The notes under the pieces are model-generated. The model was not told where the DNA came from and searched no databases. It worked only from the letters and a program-made list of their open reading frames with translations. A program made the position numbers and the translations under genes. Shown here piece after piece: positions 35,724 through 43,032 of a stretch of 64,000 bases of DNA; position 1 is the stretch's first letter, and each line of letters starts with the position of its first letter. Source of the DNA: Williamsia sp. (GTDB taxonomy: Bacteria > Bacteroidota > Bacteroidia > Chitinophagales > Chitinophagaceae). The stretch lies in assembly GCA_015069695.1 (NCBI GenBank), contig JADCRZ010000023.1, positions 1 to 64,000 on the forward strand, given 5' to 3'.

Positions 35724-36569
35724 TTATAATTTACTGGCAACCTGGCGGAAGTATTTGGCACTGGCCGTTACCTCCGGTGTATTGTGTTCCCACTTGTATT
35801 CGTATTCAGCGAAGAAAGGACCTTTGTAATTCTGGCGCTTCAGTTCTTTCAGCACGGCTTCAATGCCGGTAACGCCGGTACCCCAGGGCAGATCGTGTGC
35901 CTGCTTGTTGTTTTTTTCCGTCAGGTCTTTTACATGAAGCTCATAGATGCGGCCCTGCAGTTTTTTTAAACATTCGATCGGATCTAAGCCGGAGCGAACC
36001 CAATGACCTACATCGGCACAGGCACCCAGGCGTTTGCTTTGTCCGCTGATGGCTTTGAGCAGGATGTCAGGGTTCCAGTAATGGGAAGGATTGGGATGAT
36101 CATGGATGGCTACATTGATGCCGTATTGATCAGCCAGTTTGGATACCAGCGGAATGTCGGTTTCAGCAGGTTCGGAGGCGATGTTCTGCAAACCCATTGC
36201 TTTGGCAAATTTGAAAAGCTGTACCCAGTCTTCTTCTTTGTTGGGCGTTACTACACCGTATGAGATCATCTGCATTCCTTTGGCCTTCAGCTTTTGCAGG
36301 ATCTGCTTTTGCTTGGCCTCATCCATGTGGTAATCCATGGTGCCTTCCAGATCGCCGCCTATTTTCTGTCCGGGAAAGCCTTCCACCCACTTCATCCCGC
36401 AGCTGTCTATCTTGTCAAGTGCTTCCATAAATGTAAACATCCTGAACGTGTAAGCCTGCGAGCCCAGCTTCCATCCCAGCTTTTCTTCAGGCCTTTGTGC
36501 GTGAACCATGATGCCTGCCGCTAACAGCAACACGATCATGGCAGAACGGAGTTGATTGGTAGTATTCAT
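35724..36569 (-). CDS. Exported sugar phosphate isomerase/epimerase-like protein
   Basis: A 281-residue TIM-barrel protein of the xylose-isomerase-like/AP endonuclease 2 family. A signal peptide (SAMIVLLLAAGIMVHAQ) suggests a periplasmic location. Family residues visible are the metal-binding HDHPNPSHYW, CADVGHWVRSG and LHVKDLTEKN motifs, with a C-terminal FFAEYEYKWEHN. Such exported forms are frequent in Bacteroidota; their substrates are mostly unknown. It is followed by the phosphoesterase lipoprotein and may be co-transcribed with it. A TAAATTTG element (36631-36638, minus) could be its own minus-7. Confidence 0.85.
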   Translation of the reverse strand: MNTTNQLRSAMIVLLLAAGIMVHAQRPEEKLGWKLGSQAYTFRMFTFMEALDKIDSCGMKWVEGFPGQKIGGDLEGTMDYHMDEAKQKQILQKLKAKGMQMISYGVVTPNKEEDWVQLFKFAKAMGLQNIASEPAETDIPLVSKLADQYGINVAIHDHPNPSHYWNPDILLKAISGQSKRLGACADVGHWVRSGLDPIECLKKLQGRIYELHVKDLTEKNNKQAHDLPWGTGVTGIEAVLKELKRQNYKGPFFAEYEYKWEHNTPEVTASAKYFRQVASKL

Positions 36570-36655
36570 CTTTGATTTTTAAAGTGTTCACAATGCGAGC
36601 CAATATACTTATTCTAAAACTTTTCTGTACCAAATTTATAAGGAGCATGATTAGG

Positions 36656-37852
36656 TCATTGCATTCCTTCCACTATCATGGCAGCTCCCTGCCCCATCCC
36701 GGCGCACATCGTGGCGAGTCCGTACTGCACCCGGCGCCGTTTCATTTCGTGCAGCAAGGTGGCGGCAATGCGTGCCCCGCTGCTGCCCAGTGGGTTGCCA
36801 AGCGCAATAGCCCCTCCGTTTACATTGACGCAATCGGGGTCTGTGTTCAGCTCCCGGATGCAGGCAATGCTTGTAGCAGCAAAGGCTTCATTGAGCTCAA
36901 TAAGCCCGAGCTGCGGAACAGGCAAACCAGCCCGCTGCAAAGCCTTGCGGGTAGCTGGCACCGGCCCGATACCCATGACAGCAGGATCTACGCCTGCTGT
37001 AGCTACCGACACGATGCGGGCCATTGGTTGCAATCCCCATTGTTTGATGGCTTCTTCACCGGCCAGCAGCAGGGCCGCTGCCCCGTCGTTGATGCCGCTG
37101 GCGTTACCTGCTGTTACGGTTCCCCCTTCCTTAAACACCGGTTTTAGCCGGGCCAGCATCTCAGGATGGGTTTTCCGCGGCTGTTCATCCGCTGTTACCC
37201 AACCATTCTGTCCGCCTGAAGTGATGGGAACCGGAACGGTTTCATCCTGCCATCTTCCTGCTTCCAGGGCAGCAAAATATTTCTGCTGGCTGTTGTATGC
37301 AAATTGGTCCTGTTCTTCCCGGCTGATCTTCCATTGGTCTGCCACGTTTTCTGCTGTTTCGCCCATGTTAAAGGGCGGATATTTTTCAACCAGTTTTTTG
37401 TTGGTAAAGCGCCAGCCGATGGTTGTGTCGTACAGCTCTCCCTGCCGGCTCCAGGCACCGGAAGATTTTGCCATGACCCAGGGTGCTCTCGTCATGCTCT
37501 CCACGCCCCCGGCAATATAAAGGCTTCCGTCTCCACAAGCGATGGCCCGGGAAGCATCTACAACGGCCTGCAACCCGCTGGCACACAACCGGTTTACGGT
37601 GGTACCCGGCACCGTTACCGGCAGTCCTGCCAGCAAGGCTGCCATCCGGGCTACGTTGCGGCAATCTTCTCCGCTTTGGTTGGCCGCCCCGGCTATTACA
37701 TCTTCGATCGCCTGTTCTTCTACCGATGGATTTCTTTTCAACAAGGCCTGCACTACATGCGCCAGCAAATCATCCGGCCTGACCGATTGCAACGCCCCGC
37801 CCCATTTCCCGATGGGTGTTCTCACAGCGTCGATGATATAAACAGGGTGCAT
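36656..37852 (-). CDS. Thiolase family protein (acetyl-CoA C-acyltransferase)
   Basis: A 398-residue thiolase, most like 3-oxoadipyl-CoA/3-ketoacyl-CoA thiolases. The nucleophile C90 lies in NRLCASGLQAV, GGVESMTRAP follows, NEAFA is present, and the second cysteine C383 lies in TMCAGMGQG. At the usual GGAIALGHPxGxSG motif the sequence reads GGAIALGNPLGSSG, with Asn353 where most thiolases have the catalytic His; the codon is AAC. It stands alone, without other beta-oxidation or phenylacetate genes beside it. The start 37852 is supported by a TAnnTTTG element 5 bp upstream. Confidence 0.9.
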   Translation of the reverse strand: MHPVYIIDAVRTPIGKWGGALQSVRPDDLLAHVVQALLKRNPSVEEQAIEDVIAGAANQSGEDCRNVARMAALLAGLPVTVPGTTVNRLCASGLQAVVDASRAIACGDGSLYIAGGVESMTRAPWVMAKSSGAWSRQGELYDTTIGWRFTNKKLVEKYPPFNMGETAENVADQWKISREEQDQFAYNSQQKYFAALEAGRWQDETVPVPITSGGQNGWVTADEQPRKTHPEMLARLKPVFKEGGTVTAGNASGINDGAAALLLAGEEAIKQWGLQPMARIVSVATAGVDPAVMGIGPVPATRKALQRAGLPVPQLGLIELNEAFAATSIACIRELNTDPDCVNVNGGAIALGNPLGSSGARIAATLLHEMKRRRVQYGLATMCAGMGQGAAMIVEGMQ

Positions 37853-37857
37853 GGTTG

Positions 37858-37865
37858 CAAATGTA
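37858..37865 (-). promoter_or_regulatory. Putative minus-7 element of the thiolase gene, near-leaderless
   Basis: TACATTTG on the minus strand followed by only CAACC before the ATG. Transcription would start at or within a few bases of the start codon. The palindrome at 37870-38008 begins 4 bp upstream and takes the place of the minus-33 region. Confidence 0.5.
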
Positions 37866-37869
37866 GGCT

Positions 37870-38008
37870 GAACCAGGATTACACGGATCCACGGATTACA
37901 GGATTGCAGCTTGCGGATCGATCTTTAAAGACGAGTATCGATCAACTTCAAGATGATCCACCCTCAAGCTGCAATCCTGTAATCCGTGGATCCGTGTAAT
38001 CCTGGTTC
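37870..38008. repeat. 44-bp perfect inverted repeat between divergent genes
   Basis: Left arm 37870-37913 (begins GAACCAGGATTACACGGATC) and right arm 37965-38008 (ends GTGTAATCCTGGTTC) are exact inverted copies. The 51-bp centre contains a second small dyad, GATCGAT/ATCGATC. Arms hold internal direct repeats of ACGGATT/CACGGAT type. It fills most of the divergent gap between thiolase and rlmN and looks like a mobile palindromic element. Confidence 0.92.
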
Positions 38009-38077
38009 AAGACAAATTTAATGCTAATCTTTACCCAATCCTGGAAGCCACAAACCACTTGAATCCCGGATCAAATG

Positions 38078-38085
38078 TATCTTTG
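38078..38085 (+). promoter_or_regulatory. Putative minus-7 element of rlmN, near-leaderless
   Basis: TATCTTTG followed by CAGTT and the ATG at 38091. A CTTG at 38058-38061 is a possible degenerate minus-33, spaced 16 bp. Confidence 0.5.
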
Positions 38086-38090
38086 CAGTT

Positions 38091-39131
38091 ATGTTATCAG
38101 ATAAAAATATTCGTCACCTGTCGCTTGCGGAGCTGGAGCAGTACATGGAAACATGCGGAGAGAAAAAGTTCCGGGCGGCACAGGTGTGGGAATGGTTGTG
38201 GCAAAAACACGCGCATAGCTTTGATGCCATGACCAATCTCAGCAAAGAATTGCGCACCCGGCTTGCAGGCGATTTTTTACTGCCAGCCCTCTCCATACAA
38301 GCTGTTCAGCAATCTGAAGACGGCACCGTCAAAAGCCGCTTCGAAACACACGACCATCACTATGTAGAAGGCGTGCTGATACCCGCGGAATCCAGGCTCA
38401 CGGCCTGCGTCAGCTCGCAGATAGGCTGCTCCCTGAGCTGCCGGTTTTGTGCGACAGGTTATATGGAGCGCAAACGCAACCTGTTGTACGACGAGATCTA
38501 CGATGAAGTGGTGCTCATCAACCAGCAGTCCGAAAAAAACTACCAGAAAAAATTAAGCAATATTGTTTTTATGGGCATGGGTGAGCCCCTGCTCAATTAC
38601 AAAAATGTGCTGAAAGCGATTGAACGCATCACCGCTCCGGACGGACTGGCCATGAGCCCCCGTCGTATCACGGTTTCCACCGCCGGCGTAGCAAAGATGA
38701 TCCAGCAATTGGGCGATGATGAAGTGCGGTTTAAGCTGGCCCTGTCTCTGCACGCCACCAACGATGCCAAGCGCAACCAGATCATGCCGATCAATGAGAG
38801 CAACAATATCCGCGCCCTGGTGGAAGCCCTCAACTATTTTTACCGCAAAACCGGCAATGAAATCACGCTGGAATATATTCTCTTTAAAGATTTCAACGAT
38901 TCATTGAAAGACGCCGATGAACTGATCAAGATCTTCCGCCAGGTACCCGCCGATCTTGTCAATATCATCGAATACAATTCAATCGACAACGCCCAGTTCC
39001 AGAAACCGGAGGAAGAAAAGGTAGAACGGTTTATCAACCACCTGGCTAAAAACAGGGTAAACGCCCGCCTGCGCAGGAGCCGCGGAAAAGACATCGACGC
39101 CGCCTGCGGACAGCTGGCCAACAAATCATAA
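38091..39131 (+). CDS. rlmN: 23S rRNA (adenine(2503)-C(2))-methyltransferase
   Basis: A 346-residue radical SAM methyltransferase. The cluster motif CxxxCxxC appears as SCRFCATGY preceded by SQIGCSL, the GMGEPLLNY motif follows, and the C-terminal cysteine needed for methyl transfer lies in DIDAACGQL. It methylates A2503 of 23S rRNA and some tRNAs. It opens a run of three RNA-modification genes on the plus strand. Confidence 0.97.
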   Translation: MLSDKNIRHLSLAELEQYMETCGEKKFRAAQVWEWLWQKHAHSFDAMTNLSKELRTRLAGDFLLPALSIQAVQQSEDGTVKSRFETHDHHYVEGVLIPAESRLTACVSSQIGCSLSCRFCATGYMERKRNLLYDEIYDEVVLINQQSEKNYQKKLSNIVFMGMGEPLLNYKNVLKAIERITAPDGLAMSPRRITVSTAGVAKMIQQLGDDEVRFKLALSLHATNDAKRNQIMPINESNNIRALVEALNYFYRKTGNEITLEYILFKDFNDSLKDADELIKIFRQVPADLVNIIEYNSIDNAQFQKPEEEKVERFINHLAKNRVNARLRRSRGKDIDAACGQLANKS

Positions 39132-39170
39132 TCTCACACCATCCCTGTTGTAAAACAGCAAACAACCCAT

Positions 39171-40178
39171 ATGAGCAAACACGCACAATTTGAAAAGTTT
39201 ATCCAGAAGAAAAAGCCCAGTGCCATAAAAGAAGAGATCAAGCAGGAAAAGAAAGCTTTTAAAAAAGAACGGGCACAGGCCATTGAAAAAAGATTTGAAG
39301 AAAAAAGAAGGATAAAAAACGAACAGGGCGGTCCTGATCATGCGGCAAGAAATAAATCAACCGCACAGCCCGCAGGAAAGGGACAACCGCTTCCTGCTGC
39401 AAAACCAGCCTCATCAACTCCTCATCCTCAAAAGCCTGAAAAGAAAGTAGAAGGCGGCATGCCCCTCAATAAATGGATCGCGCACAGCGGCATATGCTCG
39501 CGCCGGGATGCAGCAGAACTGGTAAAAGGAGGCGAAGTACTGGTGAACGGACAGGTTGTAACAGAGCCCGGCACCAAGGTTTCGGCAGCGGATACGATCA
39601 AAGTAAAGGGCAAAAAGATCCTACCCTCCAGGCATTTTGTGTATATCCTGCTCAACAAGCCAAAGGATTATATCACCACCACCGATGATCCGCAAGGCAG
39701 GAAAACCGTGCTTGACCTGATCAGGCATGCCACAACAGAACGGGTATACCCGATCGGGCGGCTCGACAGAAACACCTCCGGCGTGCTGCTTCTTACCAAC
39801 GACGGAGAGCTCGCCCAATCGCTCTCGCATCCCAAGAACGAGGTAAAAAAAGTGTACGAAGTAAGGCTCGATAAGCCGCTGACCAAGCACGACTATGATG
39901 AAATCGCAAAGGGCGTTACACTGGAAGATGGCTTTATTGCCCCCGATGCCCTGGCCTATGCCGATGCAAAGGACAAAACAATCATCGGCATTGAGATACA
40001 CAGCGGACGCAACCGGATCGTGCGGCGCATCTTTGAAAAGATGGGGTACGATGTACGGGGGCTGGACCGCGTAATGTATGCCGGGCTTACAAAAAAGAAC
40101 GTACAGCGGAGCAAATGGCGCATGCTCACCGAAAGCGAAATCAGGATCCTCAAACACTTTAACAAAGCCGGGAAATAA
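39171..40178 (+). CDS. Pseudouridine synthase, RsuA/RluB family
   Basis: A 335-residue rRNA pseudouridine synthase. Residues 1-95 are a highly charged Lys/Glu-rich extension (EEIKQEKKAFKKERAQAIEK and onward) followed by a Pro/Ala stretch. An S4 RNA-binding domain occupies about 97-150 and the catalytic domain has Asp199 in GRLDRNTSGVLLLTNDGEL. Family members act on 23S or 16S rRNA. It lies 39 bp downstream of rlmN and 12 bp upstream of a second pseudouridine synthase. The basic extension is common in Bacteroidota members and probably binds rRNA. Confidence 0.93.
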   Translation: MSKHAQFEKFIQKKKPSAIKEEIKQEKKAFKKERAQAIEKRFEEKRRIKNEQGGPDHAARNKSTAQPAGKGQPLPAAKPASSTPHPQKPEKKVEGGMPLNKWIAHSGICSRRDAAELVKGGEVLVNGQVVTEPGTKVSAADTIKVKGKKILPSRHFVYILLNKPKDYITTTDDPQGRKTVLDLIRHATTERVYPIGRLDRNTSGVLLLTNDGELAQSLSHPKNEVKKVYEVRLDKPLTKHDYDEIAKGVTLEDGFIAPDALAYADAKDKTIIGIEIHSGRNRIVRRIFEKMGYDVRGLDRVMYAGLTKKNVQRSKWRMLTESEIRILKHFNKAGK

Positions 40179-40190
40179 TCACTGCTGACC

Positions 40191-40913
40191 ATGAAGAAAG
40201 AACTGGATCTCATTGCTGAGAACACCGATTTTGTTGCCGTTAACAAGCCATCCGGCCTGCTTTCTATCCGCGACCGGAGCGATTCTGCGCCTGCTCTCAA
40301 AGATTTGCTGCAGGAACGGTACGGCGAAATTTTTACCGTGCACCGCCTGGACCGCGATACCAGCGGAGTAATCATATTTGCCCGCAATGAAGCGACCCAC
40401 AAACACCTGAGCCGCCAGTTTGAGAACCGGGAAACGCAGAAAGAATACCTCGGTTTTGTACTCGGCGTTCTGCCTGATAAGGAGGGTGCCGTTGACGCAG
40501 CCATCGGGGAACACCCGGTGAAAAAAGGGACCATGGTAGTTACGCAGAAGGGCAAGCCCTCGCTTACCGTGTACCGGGTGGAAGAAGAATTTGGCTTGTA
40601 CTCGCTTTTACATTTTTCTATCCTGACGGGCAGAACGCACCAGATCAGGGTACACATGAAATACCTGGGTCATCCCATTGTATGCGATCCGGTATATGGC
40701 AGTGAAGAGCCGGTGCTGCTGTCGGGCATTAAAAAGAAATACAAGCTATCCAAATCGGAGGAGGAAGAAAGACCCCTGCTTGACCGCCTTGCCCTGCATG
40801 CACAAAAACTGGTTATCAGGGATTTACAGGGGGAAAAGCACCAACTGGAAGCGCCCCTGCCCAAAGATATGCGGGCCCTCTTGCAGCAGCTGCGGAAATG
40901 GAGAGGCCAATAA
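40191..40913 (+). CDS. Pseudouridine synthase, RluA family
   Basis: A 240-residue RluA-type enzyme lacking an S4 domain. Catalytic Asp54 is in VHRLDRDTSGVIIFARN, and the motif GRTHQIRVHMKYLGHPIVCD follows. The target (tRNA or 23S rRNA) cannot be told from sequence; the RluA/TruC subgroup is possible. It shares a transcription unit with the preceding synthase. Confidence 0.92.
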   Translation: MKKELDLIAENTDFVAVNKPSGLLSIRDRSDSAPALKDLLQERYGEIFTVHRLDRDTSGVIIFARNEATHKHLSRQFENRETQKEYLGFVLGVLPDKEGAVDAAIGEHPVKKGTMVVTQKGKPSLTVYRVEEEFGLYSLLHFSILTGRTHQIRVHMKYLGHPIVCDPVYGSEEPVLLSGIKKKYKLSKSEEEERPLLDRLALHAQKLVIRDLQGEKHQLEAPLPKDMRALLQQLRKWRGQ

Positions 40914-40918
40914 TAAAC

Positions 40919-40976
40919 ATTCCGGCAAAGCTGGTTGAATTCCTGTGTTACGAATTCAAATATGCTCTGCCGGAAT
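40919..40976. terminator. Possible bidirectional terminator hairpin
   Basis: Nested dyad: outer ATTCCGGCA (40919-40927) / TGCCGGAAT (40968-40976), inner TTGAATTC (40935-40942) / GAATTCAA (40952-40959), 9-nt loop. It sits between the convergent rluA-like and peroxiredoxin genes. There is no real T-run on either side, so confidence is limited. Confidence 0.4.
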
Positions 40977-41034
40977 AATTATAAAATAGAAGACGCTATT
41001 TGACAAACCGGTCAATGCGCCTGCGGACACATCA

Positions 41035-41673
41035 TCAATCCTTGTTTGGCTGCGGCGTATAACGCAGGTAAGGTTTTACGACCTTTACGCCTTTCGGGAA
41101 TTTTTTCACGGCATCTTCTGTAGAAACAGCCGGCACTACAATCACGTCTTCTCCTTCCTTCCAATCAGCTGGCGTAGCTACACTGTAATTGGCGGTGAGC
41201 TGCAGTGAATCAATTACGCGCAGTACTTCAAAGAAATTTCTGCCGGTAGAAGCCGGATAGGTGATCATCAGCTTGACTTTTTTATCGGGACCGATCACAA
41301 ATAAGGAGCGGACGGTAGCAGTAGCAGAAGCATTGGGGTGGATCATGCCGTAGAGTTCGGCCACTTTCCGGTCTTCATCTGCGATCAGCGGAAAATCAAC
41401 AGAACAATTCTGGGTTTCGTTGATATCGCCTTTCCAGCCAAAATGCTTATCCAACGGGTCAACGCTTACAGCCAGCACTTTTACATTGCGCTTGGCAAAC
41501 TCATCTTTTAACATGGCTGTTCTGCCTAATTCGGTGGTGCAAACAGGCGTGTAATCGGCGGGGTGCGAGAACAAAACGCCCCAACTGTCGCCCAGGTATT
41601 CATAAAAATCAATCTTTCCTTCTGTTGTGTCGGCAGTGAAATTAGGAGCGGTATCTCCAAGTTGTAAGCTCAT
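41035..41673 (-). CDS. Peroxiredoxin, 1-Cys Prx6 type
   Basis: A 212-residue AhpC/TSA family peroxidase. The peroxidatic Cys45 lies in HPADYTPVCTTELG and the conserved Arg in the ATVRSLFVIGPDKKVKL region. The extended C-terminal domain (TPADWKEGEDVIVVPAVSTE) marks the Prx6 group, which uses a single cysteine. It reduces peroxides in the cytoplasm. It is a single gene between rluA-like and rimM. Confidence 0.95.
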   Translation of the reverse strand: MSLQLGDTAPNFTADTTEGKIDFYEYLGDSWGVLFSHPADYTPVCTTELGRTAMLKDEFAKRNVKVLAVSVDPLDKHFGWKGDINETQNCSVDFPLIADEDRKVAELYGMIHPNASATATVRSLFVIGPDKKVKLMITYPASTGRNFFEVLRVIDSLQLTANYSVATPADWKEGEDVIVVPAVSTEDAVKKFPKGVKVVKPYLRYTPQPNKD

Positions 41674-41891
41674 AATGTAAAATTTTAGGGGGTGAAGGTA
41701 TTAAATTCTAGTAATTTGGTGGACTATAAAGGTTTCTACCGATGCCAAGTTAAGAAAAATTGTATAACAGAAATTGATTTTTAAGTTATTGCAGGACCGC
41801 AAACAAAAAAATGCAGGAGCCGTCCAGTGCAAAAACAGGGGGTTATAAAGCTTGAATGGCCAGATGCGGTTGGTCTTCGGCAGGGAAAAGC

Positions 41892-42407
41892 TTATCTGTA
41901 AATATCCAGCAAGCCTTCCGGGAGTTCTACATGCACCTGCTTTTTTTTCTTGTCGATCTTTTTGAGCGTTTCTGCATGAACGGGGATAAAAGCGTCGTTC
42001 TCTCCCAGCCGGATTCTGCAAAGTACCTGGTGGGGTTGTTCAATTACCTCGAGGATTTCCCCGATGGGTTCGGCATAATTGATTACCCGGTAACCGAGCA
42101 AAGAAAGAGAGGATGAGGAAGCCGCGAACTGGGAGAAATCCTGTTCCCGGAGCCATACCTCCTTCTGCATCAGTTTCCGGGCAGTTTCTTTTGTATCGAT
42201 GCCTTCCAGCTTTACAAACACAGACACACCATCTTTGGCCCGGGCCCGTGTAACAAAGTAAGGCAGCATCTGATCCGCACCGGCTTCCAGGAAAATAGCT
42301 TCCAGTCCTTTCAGCGCGGTTTTCTTCCCCAGGTTGTGCTGCAGCAGCAGCTCACCTTCAAGGCCATGCGTAGCTACAAATTTGCCGATGCTGTTATACT
42401 GGTTCAT
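41892..42407 (-). CDS. rimM: 16S rRNA processing protein RimM
   Basis: A 171-residue ribosome maturation factor. It has an N-terminal beta-barrel (IGKFVATHGLEGELLLQHNL) and a C-terminal PRC-barrel (LLGYRVINYAEPIGEILEV, ending ELPEGLLDIY). RimM assists assembly of the 30S head and binds uS19. It follows rpsP on the same strand, a common pairing, but an intrinsic-terminator-like hairpin lies in between. Confidence 0.95.
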   Translation of the reverse strand: MNQYNSIGKFVATHGLEGELLLQHNLGKKTALKGLEAIFLEAGADQMLPYFVTRARAKDGVSVFVKLEGIDTKETARKLMQKEVWLREQDFSQFAASSSSLSLLGYRVINYAEPIGEILEVIEQPHQVLCRIRLGENDAFIPVHAETLKKIDKKKKQVHVELPEGLLDIYR

Positions 42408-42410
42408 ATC

Positions 42411-42444
42411 AACAAAAATCCCGGTGAATGGCTCACCGGGATTT
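42411..42444 (-). terminator. Terminator/attenuator hairpin between rpsP and rimM
   Basis: A 12-bp perfect stem AAATCCCGGTGA (42416-42427) / TCACCGGGATTT (42433-42444) with a 5-nt loop. On the minus strand it is followed by TTTTTGTTGAT and then the rimM ATG 9 bp from the stem. It lies 19 bp past the rpsP stop. Confidence 0.75.
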
Positions 42445-42463
42445 CCTGTATAAAGTTGTGGAT

Positions 42464-42913
42464 TTATCTTTCCGGCCTGTTGTTTCCTTCAGGTCTTCTT
42501 TCTTGTTGTCTTCTTGGATCACCACCTCTGGCTGTAAAGCGGGCTCTCCGGCTTTCTTCCATGCGGCGTTTGAGCTGTGCTTCATGTTCGGTGCTCCACT
42601 TGGTGAATTTTTCCATTGCGGTGGCATCATCGAACAAACCCAGCTTTACACCACGCAACAGGTGCTTCAGGTAAAGCACGCCTTTAAACGACAGGATCTT
42701 TCTCACTGTGTCGGTTGGTTGTGCACCTTTGTGCAGCCAGTCTAAAGCTTTTTGGCGGTCTAACTGGATAGCGGCGGGAACTGTTTGAGGGTTGTAGGTA
42801 CCAATTTTCTGGATAAACTTACCGTCTCTGGGTGATCGGGCATCGGCTACTACTACAAAATAGAATGGTCTTTTCTTCGACCCATGTCGTTGTAATCTCA
42901 TTTTTACTGGCAT
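42464..42913 (-). CDS. rpsP: 30S ribosomal protein bS16
   Basis: A 149-residue bS16. The core is [20 protein letters not shown], then [20 protein letters not shown] and [20 protein letters not shown]-like sequence (here [20 protein letters not shown]). The start at 42913 ([10 protein letters not shown]) is the conserved family start; the open frame runs 29 codons further upstream without homology. The tail (about 105-149) is Arg/Glu-rich, a Bacteroidota feature; E. coli bS16 is near 82 residues. A canonical promoter lies 58-88 bp upstream. Confidence 0.95.
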   Translation of the reverse strand: MPVKMRLQRHGSKKRPFYFVVVADARSPRDGKFIQKIGTYNPQTVPAAIQLDRQKALDWLHKGAQPTDTVRKILSFKGVLYLKHLLRGVKLGLFDDATAMEKFTKWSTEHEAQLKRRMEESRRARFTARGGDPRRQQERRPEGNNRPER

Positions 42914-42970
42914 CTTAAATAAAAATTTAAATGCTTTTAATAAATTGGTTTTCTTAAAATACTCGAGCTG

Positions 42971-43001
42971 CAAAAATAATGATATGTCGCAATTGACCAA
43001 A
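42971..43001 (-). promoter_or_regulatory. rpsP promoter, TTTG-N19-TATTTTTG
   Basis: On the minus strand TTTG (42998-43001) is followed after exactly 19 bp by TATTTTTG (42971-42978). This fits the Bacteroidota sigma-A consensus in both elements and spacing. The leader to the ATG at 42913 is about 50 nt, which also supports that start over the upstream one. Confidence 0.75.
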
Positions 43002-43032
43002 TATTATAGCAGGCGCATTCTCTATCTAAACG

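Noticed and set aside
41701-42021. 106-codon minus-strand frame between peroxiredoxin and rimM
   Set aside because: Mostly an out-of-frame shadow of rimM with no features of its own.
42914-43000. Longer N-terminus for bS16
   Set aside because: The extension overlaps the promoter and has no homology; [10 protein letters not shown] is the family start.
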